Below, piece by piece: positions 58,337-64,000 of a DNA stretch of 64,000 nt (positions are counted from its first letter, which is position 1; the number at the start of each line of letters is the position of its first letter). Made by a program: the position numbers and the translations under genes. Source of the stretch: Batkoa obscura (Eukaryota > Entomophthoromycota > Entomophthoromycetes > Entomophthorales > Batkoaceae); contig JASVEC010000003.1 of NCBI GenBank assembly GCA_030770535.1, forward strand, positions 992,001 through 1,056,000, read 5' to 3'. The notes under the pieces are model-generated. The model did not search any database. It was not told where the DNA came from and saw only the letters and a list, made by a program, of their open reading frames with translations.

Positions 58337-59108
58337 ATGGTAAAATTAATCTAAAAGGCGTATACTTAAAATCCCCCTAATCCAAACATATATTTTAGAG
58401 TAGTTTAATAAGTTGTAAACTTGACCAAGATATCTTAAATAAAATCAAAAAATTCCGTTTTGCAAAAGATTTAGGAGATTGTTCATATATCTTAGGTAGC
58501 TTCCATCAAAAATAAATCAAAGGAATATAAATTAATCGTTAGTATAGTGAGCATAAATCGAAAATTAATGCAGACTGAGTTAGAAGCTGAAGAAAAACAA
58601 ACTACTTTTGAGGAACTTTTAGAAGAATTACCAGAAGACTCACCAATATATCCTTTTTTTAAAATTTATTTTTGTTTGTTTATTACTAAAAATCCTTAAC
58701 TTTGTATTTCTTTAATACGTTTATTATATTGAGCTTTAAGGTAATTTAAATACATCGATATTATTTCTAATTTTGATATTATTTTAGCAAGAGTTAAAAG
58801 ATGGGAGAGTGAAATATCCACTTGTATTGATTCATTATAGTCCACCTGGAGGTAATTTTTGATCTATAGTAATCATCCTAAACGTCAACAATAATTCCAA
58901 TTTTTAATGTTTAGTTTCTCATGAACTTAATATGTTATTTTCCACTACCAGAAGTAATTTCATGAAAGAAACAGGGTTAAATCGTGTAAGTTTTTATATT
59001 TTATTAGTTTAATGACATTGTTTTATTTTGTCTTTTAAACAGGCTTTAGAGTTGCAAGATAAAGAAGAATTTGATTTAAATTGGGTTTGTGAAAAGTTAA
59101 ATATTTAA
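58337..59108 (+). CDS. Glia maturation factor (ADF-H, Arp2/3 debranching), 140 aa, 7 exons incl. a U12-type intron
   Basis: Exons 58337-58339 (ATG only), 58399-58495, 58548-58647, 58719-58740, 58788-58851, 58915-58985 and 59043-59108. The sum is 423 nt, 140 residues, the normal GMF length (human GMFB about 142). GMF is an ADF/cofilin-like protein that removes Arp2/3-dependent actin branches; the yeast homologue is Aim7/Gmf1. Recognisable blocks: LDQDILNKIKKFRFAKD, TTFEELLEELPEDSP, MFIILSFKQELKDGRVKYPL (compare RFIVYSYKY...DGRVSYPL), LIHYSPPGVSHELNMLFSTT, and ALELQDKEEFDLNWVCEKL. Intron 58648-58718 begins ATATCCTTT, has TCCTTAAC before its end and ends AC: a U12-type intron that restores the frame exactly. 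All other introns are GT-AG. The one-codon first exon is the least certain part. Confidence 0.88.
58648..58718 (+). other. U12-type AT-AC intron in the GMF gene, 71 nt
   Basis: 5' splice site ATATCCTTT equals the U12 consensus; TCCTTAAC at 58693-58700 equals the core of the U12 branch-point consensus TTCCTTRAY; the 3' end is AATAC, about 18-19 nt after the branch A. There is no usable GT donor with an AG acceptor that joins LPEDSP to FIILSFK here, and AT-AC removal gives CCA-ATG-TTT in frame (P-M-F). Confidence 0.9.
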
Positions 59109-59758
59109 ATATTTAATAGTCATGATAGTTATAAAAATTTGATTACTCCTATAATTATATTGATGGTCTTTTTAAATTTTTTGTTTTTTATCCGCTGTCT
59201 AATTCTAGATTATATAAAAAAACGTTATTATTGGTAATGTTCTACTACTTCTATTAACATTTCCCAACACTCATAATATTACATTTGTAAAAATCTATAC
59301 TTACCTTGATTCAAAATCTTTCTTTAACAATTCAAAGCTCTTATTTTTATACCAAAATTAAAAACTTATACAAAAGCTTTTACTCCTCAGCCTAATCAAC
59401 CAACTTCCTCTTTACTTGTCGTTAGCTCCCTTTTTGCTAATACTCAATAGCCAACATTCCAAAGAATAGAAAGTAAAATGGATTTAATTTAATTTTTTAT
59501 CTCTCCTGAAAATAAAAACAAAGCGGACACATTTTTCAATTTACCAGAGTGTATTTGTTGATCTGTTGCACTTTCTAAACCAGCTAATCAAGGATTTAGT
59601 TTATTATTATTATAAATAAAACATTTAATGCATATAGCATTTTTAAGAATAAAAATATAACTTAAGTTACGTCATTAGCAAAAAAATTATTGATTAAACA
59701 ATCAAGAATTTTAAAAAAAAAGCTATTTCGCCTTCTTTATAACATTAAACGTTATACC
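59109..59758. other. intergenic, no gene seen
   Basis: Between GMF and the F-box-like gene. Short stretches such as near 59320-59600 are less AT-rich but have no continuous frame. Confidence 0.45.
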
Positions 59759-61057
59759 ATGTCCTTAAACTTTATCGATTTATCTGATGTATTACTAGAA
59801 GAAATCTTCCAACTTGTAAATCCAGAGCAACTATTTGAATTACGTTTATTAAACAAAGTAATATATAACATAATCAACAAAGTAATCAAGATAAACTTAA
59901 TTCACTCCAACTACAACCATAGTAAACATAAAAAATATAAATCTTATCAACTAAAATTCATTAAAGAAAATGGCTCATTGATGAAGTATTTAAATATAAC
60001 CAGTAATGAAATGGAATATATCGGTTACTGTTCTAACATAGTATCTTTATACTACGAGAACTTATTTAATAGTAATGATAACAACAATGAATTGGCAGTT
60101 AGTTTACCAAAATTGAAGAGATTGGTGATAAAATCATTAGATAGCGGTTCAACTCATTATTTAGAACTATTTAGAAGATATTTGACTCAAATTGAAATGA
60201 TAGAAGTCTACACGTATAATTTAAACATAGGAACAGTTATCAATTACTTGAATCCAGAGATATTAAAGTCATTGAAATTACATGTCGCTGGTGGTGATTT
60301 AGAGCTTGATGGACTGGATAGAATCAAGAGTGAGTTTGTTAATTTAAAAGTGTTATATCTGAAATCCAAAGATCATGTTAGTGTTCCTATTAATTTCAGT
60401 TTCAATTTAAGTTTTATTGCTCATGTAGAATTGGAAATCGAAGGCCCTTTAGATCTTGACTTCATCCTTAATTACTTTGGGGATTTAAAAGTATTTGAAA
60501 GTATTAAATTGATTGATAATTCAAGTCCTGGTTTTATAGGAAATGATATTACTATTGATTTGACTTTATTTGAAGGTGTTAAACTTAATACTTTAGGTTA
60601 TCTTAGTATGAAAGATAATACTGGTTTTGAGTTATTAAAATTACCAAGTTTAAAACAACTTTATACCAAAAACCTATCCAAAGATTTATTGAAATCGATA
60701 GCTTCACTCCCCAATGTAAATACCATCTACATTGATCGATTGTATTTTGATATCAAAGAAATGAGCTACGAAACTAATATAAATGAAACTTGCAACTACA
60801 AATGTACTCATATAAAGAAGATAACTATTAATTATTTTTATCCATTAGTCGAAGAATTCTTTGATTTTCTAAGTTTTTTTCCAAATCTTCAATTGATCCG
60901 AATTAATAAATTCAACCTTATGGATGTTAATACAGAGGGTACTTTTAAGCTTAAGACCCCCTTGTTACTTGTTGCTCCCATCACTCATTTTTTAGATTCA
61001 AAATTATGTGATAGATTAAAGCAGGTCCCGATGCTGAGCTGGATCAAGTTGGAGTAG
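59759..61057 (+). CDS. F-box/LRR-like protein, 432 aa
   Basis: Single exon; start at the ATG of MSLNFIDLSDVLLEEIF, since upstream codons in the frame begin only at a TTG. The N-terminus LSDVLLEEIFQLVNPEQLFELR then LLNKVIYNI has the F-box pattern and parallels LPDIVTDTIFDFLSPD...LRLLNKALF of the 41.3-kb gene. The rest is irregular Leu-rich repeats (LPKLKRLVIKSLD, LNPEILKSLKLHVAG, FVNLKVLYLKSKD, LPSLKQLYTKNLS, LPNVNTIYIDRLY, FFPNLQLIRINKF). Probable SCF substrate receptor, target unknown. It differs too much from the other F-box gene to be a recent duplicate. Confidence 0.72.
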   Translation: MSLNFIDLSDVLLEEIFQLVNPEQLFELRLLNKVIYNIINKVIKINLIHSNYNHSKHKKYKSYQLKFIKENGSLMKYLNITSNEMEYIGYCSNIVSLYYENLFNSNDNNNELAVSLPKLKRLVIKSLDSGSTHYLELFRRYLTQIEMIEVYTYNLNIGTVINYLNPEILKSLKLHVAGGDLELDGLDRIKSEFVNLKVLYLKSKDHVSVPINFSFNLSFIAHVELEIEGPLDLDFILNYFGDLKVFESIKLIDNSSPGFIGNDITIDLTLFEGVKLNTLGYLSMKDNTGFELLKLPSLKQLYTKNLSKDLLKSIASLPNVNTIYIDRLYFDIKEMSYETNINETCNYKCTHIKKITINYFYPLVEEFFDFLSFFPNLQLIRINKFNLMDVNTEGTFKLKTPLLLVAPITHFLDSKLCDRLKQVPMLSWIKLE

Positions 61058-61474
61058 ATTAAAAGTCTGTTTCTGTAATTTCTATGATATTGAAATAAAT
61101 TTACGGCTATGTGTAAGCAAAATATTATACTACTGAGGACATATTTTTGTGATTTTAAAATAGAAATCATACCATTTTTTTAATAACAACCCCTAGCCCT
61201 AAATCTAACCCTAACCTCTATTGTAACAATAAGGCAGGTGTAAAATCTTCATATTATAAAAATTATTTGCTTGATAGGAACTAAAAATATTTGACTTTTG
61301 AACGCCCAAAATACATGCTTTAAAGATATAAGGGTATAAAGTTTGCTAATTGTTCGGAAAAAAGAGTAATAAAGAATCAGTTCTATGCAAGGATAAAGTG
61401 AGCCTTCTACTAGTAAACAAAAAGTAAAAAGGATATAAAAAGCATCAAAAGAAGATCCGTGAAATAATTTAAAA
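61058..61474. other. intergenic with a telomere-like patch
   Basis: Contains CCCTAGCCCTAAATCTAACCC followed by TAACC at about 61192-61217, several degenerate CCCTAA units. Otherwise nothing recognised. Confidence 0.5.
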
Positions 61475-62309
61475 ATGTTCATTGACAATTATTTATATAT
61501 TACTATATCAGTTAGGATTTGTAGCTTTGTATTTGGCATAGCTTTCTGTGTCATTAAATGGGCGTATAATTGTGCAAGAATAAGGACGAAGTTAGAAGAC
61601 AATAGTGATACAACAAATAGCAGCGGAATAATACAAATTAGGGGAAATTATGAGCCTACTGAATTAAGCGAAATATGGATAGAAAACATCTCAGTTATGA
61701 ATAAAAACAAGTTTTACGTAACTATCGCAGAAAGGGATAAAATGATTATGAAAAGAAATAAATACATCTATTTTAATAACAGTTGTATAATGCAAGCAAA
61801 TTATCAAACATTGAATTCAGAATCGATGTATTTTGAAATGGAATTAATTGATTTGAATGATGTATTTCAACTTTTAATTGGATATGCAGATAAAAGCAAT
61901 ACCAAAATCAATAGTGAGTATTGTATATAATAATACTAATATATAAAGCTTAATAATATTTGTAAAACCCTATATACTACTAAATAGCAATATATATGGT
62001 GTAAATGTTAACAAAAAGCAATATTCAAGTACTTTTGTTCATACACTAAAACAGGGATATATTATAGGGTGTTTCTGTAATGCATCACTAAAAGAAATAA
62101 TATCTACTCACAATGGCAGTGACTTATGTTGTTACCAATTTCATTCTACTGCAATATACTCCACTATATATAGTATCAGAGGTACTTCAATCAAATATAA
62201 TTTAGGTAGTCAGCATTTCCTTTATCGTCGTGTTAATGAACTTAGACTTGGTTTGGAATGTAATTATGTCCAGGAAACCCCTCCTAGTTATTTAAATAAC
62301 TTTGTTTAA
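61475..62309 (+). CDS. SPRY-domain membrane protein with PPSY motif (Ssh4/Ear1-like), 254 aa, 2 exons
   Basis: Exons 61475-61917 and 61988-62309; 70-bp intron GTATTG...ATAG in frame (phase 2). An N-terminal membrane segment (about residues 8-30, ITISVRICSFVFGIAFCVIKW) is followed by a SPRY-type beta domain: YIYFNNSCIMQANYQTLN, MYFEMELIDLNDVFQLLIGY, then after the intron NIYGVNVNKKQYSSTFVHTL and GYIIGCFCNASLKEIISTHNG. The C-terminus has ETPPSYLNNF, a PPxY motif that binds WW domains of Nedd4/Rsp5 ligases. One TM, SPRY and a PY motif is the layout of yeast Ssh4 and Ear1, adaptors that bring Rsp5 to vacuolar and endosomal membrane proteins. The domain is divergent and shorter than in Ssh4, so orthology is tentative. 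Confidence 0.65.
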
Positions 62310-62769
62310 ATTGGCAACATCATCTTTAATATTTTACTAATCGAAATAAAATAATTAGTTTGAACTTTGTGCTTTTTATTTGCTACTTAATATGATGATA
62401 AAGTAATGGAAAATATGTATGACTACTAATTAAAAAATAAAACCGGTTAGATAGCTATATCTTTTATTTTTTAATTACATTTGAAATCCAAAATTTATAC
62501 AATGTAATATTCCATTTCATTTTTTAAATAAATATCAAACAACAAATTTTCAAATAATAATATCAGTATTAATGATGTAGGAATATTTTTTCAGTCTTTC
62601 CAGCTTTATCCAATATAAACTTTGGTAAATTAAAATTCGGTTAAGATTGACAATAAAGTTTCCAGCTCGATTTGGGTTCCTGCAAAATCTGCATAAAATG
62701 TCTTTTTTTATTTAACCATTTTGTCCATTTTATGCACTATAAAATTTAAAAAATATCATAATTAAATAC
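62310..62769. other. gene-free AT-rich stretch
   Basis: 3' flank of the SPRY gene up to the solo LTR; nothing recognised. Confidence 0.5.
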
Positions 62770-63232
62770 TGTGAAATATTGCTTTATCAGCTCTCGAATT
62801 GATTATAACACAACAATCACTTAAGTTGTTGTGTTCTCAAGTTCAAGCACAATCAAATCAGAGACCCTTATTTTGATTCACTGCGAGAATTTCTAACTTC
62901 ATATTGCAAAGGGTATTATCTTCTCGTTTTAATATCCATACTTATTGGAGTATAAAAGAGATTCTTCAACATGATAACTCGAGGCTTTTTAATTGAATTA
63001 TTCCCCACTATTGTACCATTAATAAAGCCACTAAGTCTTTCTAATAACATCTCACGTAGATTTTACAGTAGTATCTTCTATTATATTTGTTTTACATAGT
63101 TCGTAACCTATTATGTATTATTCTTATTTATTTAAGTCTATCTTAGTTATATAAACTAAGACCATTCGACTCAAGGCAAGTTAATCAACCAAGAACTGCT
63201 TTTAACCCTACCACTGAGTACCAACTTTCACA
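62770..63232 (+). mobile_element. Solo LTR
   Basis: 463 bp, TGTGAAATATTG...CCAACTTTCACA, with TATAAAAGAG, AATAAAG and the 3' palindrome. The flanks ATAC and ATCA do not match, so its target duplication has decayed or the copy is a recombinant. All parts closest to the copy at 15649-16112. Confidence 0.85.
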
Positions 63233-63299
63233 ATCATTTTTAAACAATTGTATCAATTTTTGCTTATATTAAATTTGAAACTTTTATATCTATTAAAAA

Positions 63300-63404
63300 A
63301 TATGGGGGTGTCTTTTTTGGGTTCATCACTTTTTCCATCTTTTAAGTGCTATTTGAGTGGAAAGATTGTTAGTAAAATTCTTAAACAAAAAAACATCCCC
63401 ATAT
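63300..63404 (+). mobile_element. Hairpin MITE copy 15
   Basis: ATAT-GGGGGTGTCTTTTTTGG...ACATCCCC-ATAT, 67 bp after the solo LTR. Confidence 0.87.
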
Positions 63405-63897
63405 ATATGTTTTTCCTTATTATATTTAAATTTTTAAAAATTCTGTTTTAAAGTTTAATTAAAAGCTTGTATTTTGCTTTTATTTTAATAAAAAAACAAT
63501 CTTAATTATTTTAATTATAGTTACTAATTTCAGAATAAAAATATAACTAAAAAAATATTAACAAGTACTATAAAAGATTTTTGTTTAATTTTATTAATAA
63601 AGTAGGAATTAAACTATAAAATAATAATACTTAAGTTTATAATATATATATATAATGGTAATAATAAAATACTAAATCCTGATATAGATTAATATTATAC
63701 ATTTTAAACTATTAAATATATAAATTTATCTACTTTTTAAACTATTTAGTTTTTTGATTTTATATTAATTTATATTAAATTTATTATAATACAAAATCAC
63801 ATCCCCGTATGCTAAATAATATTTATAATATAATATTAAAATATAGTATATATATTTATAATAGCTATTTTAATTATTTTTAGTTACTTTTAAGATT
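63405..63897. other. gene-free AT-rich stretch
   Basis: Nothing recognised except CACATCCCCGTATG near 63796, which resembles a lone right end of the MITE. Confidence 0.45.
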
Positions 63898-64000
63898 ATA
63901 TGGTGATGTTTTTTTTGGTCTCTATTTTTTTCATTTTTTAAGCGCTACTTGAGCGGAAAGATTGTTAGTAAAACTATTAAGCAGAAAAATTATTAAACAA
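63898..64000 (+). mobile_element. Hairpin MITE copy 16, cut by the window end
   Basis: ATAT-GGTGATGTTTTTTTTGG with the intact core AAGCGCTACTTGAGCGG; the right end is diverged or lies beyond the window. Confidence 0.8.

Overview
The window looks like nuclear DNA of an early-diverging, very AT-rich fungus. The signs are eukaryotic genes with many 45-70 bp GT-AG introns, fungal housekeeping proteins (Spb4, Sdh5, epsin, a Mil1/TMCO4-like hydrolase, glia maturation factor), long Asn-rich secreted proteins, a secreted elastase-like protease, and one intron with full U12-type (AT-AC) signals, a class lost from most Dikarya. An entomophthoroid fungus such as Conidiobolus would fit, but that is inference; no rRNA or marker gene is present.

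Layout. 0.3-11.2 kb is gene-dense: a ZC3H11A-like CCCH protein (-), a 1040-residue Asn-rich secreted protein (+), a nine-exon epsin (-) and an eight-exon mitochondrial enoyl-CoA hydratase (-). 11.8-17.3 kb is a decayed zone: two broken tandem copies of an unrecognised gene family (one carrying a MITE), more MITEs, and an LTR nested in an inverted older LTR. 18.2-25.5 kb holds three paralogous CBM21 / PP1-targeting (glycogen) genes. 28-31 kb has the protease, SDH5 and a CDK5/Pho85-type kinase with a PCTAIRE helix. 32.2-33.7 kb is an F-box pseudogene hit by two MITEs; its intact relative lies at 41.3-42.7 kb. 35.6 kb has a probable 86-residue gene, 38.4-41.1 kb the TMCO4/Mil1 gene, 45-46.7 kb a DHA2-type MFS transporter, 47.9-50.3 kb SPB4, 50.5-51.4 kb a syntaxin-8-like SNARE. 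51.8-57.1 kb alternates MITEs, a solo LTR and degenerate direct repeats around a phosphodiesterase gene. 57-62.3 kb has a small cell-surface protein, GMF, a second F-box-like gene and a SPRY membrane protein with a PPSY motif. The last 1.7 kb holds another solo LTR and two MITEs.

The most striking observations are: (1) a U12-type AT-AC intron in the GMF gene, with exact 5' splice and branch-point motifs and perfect frame restoration; (2) sixteen copies of a ~105 bp hairpin MITE flanked mostly by ATAT, three inside decayed genes where empty sites can be read or reconstructed; (3) a Qc-SNARE with His at the expected zero-layer Gln; (4) the three-gene CBM21 cluster with shared tail motifs. Exon coordinates were derived by hand from splice sites and reading frame; no database search was possible.
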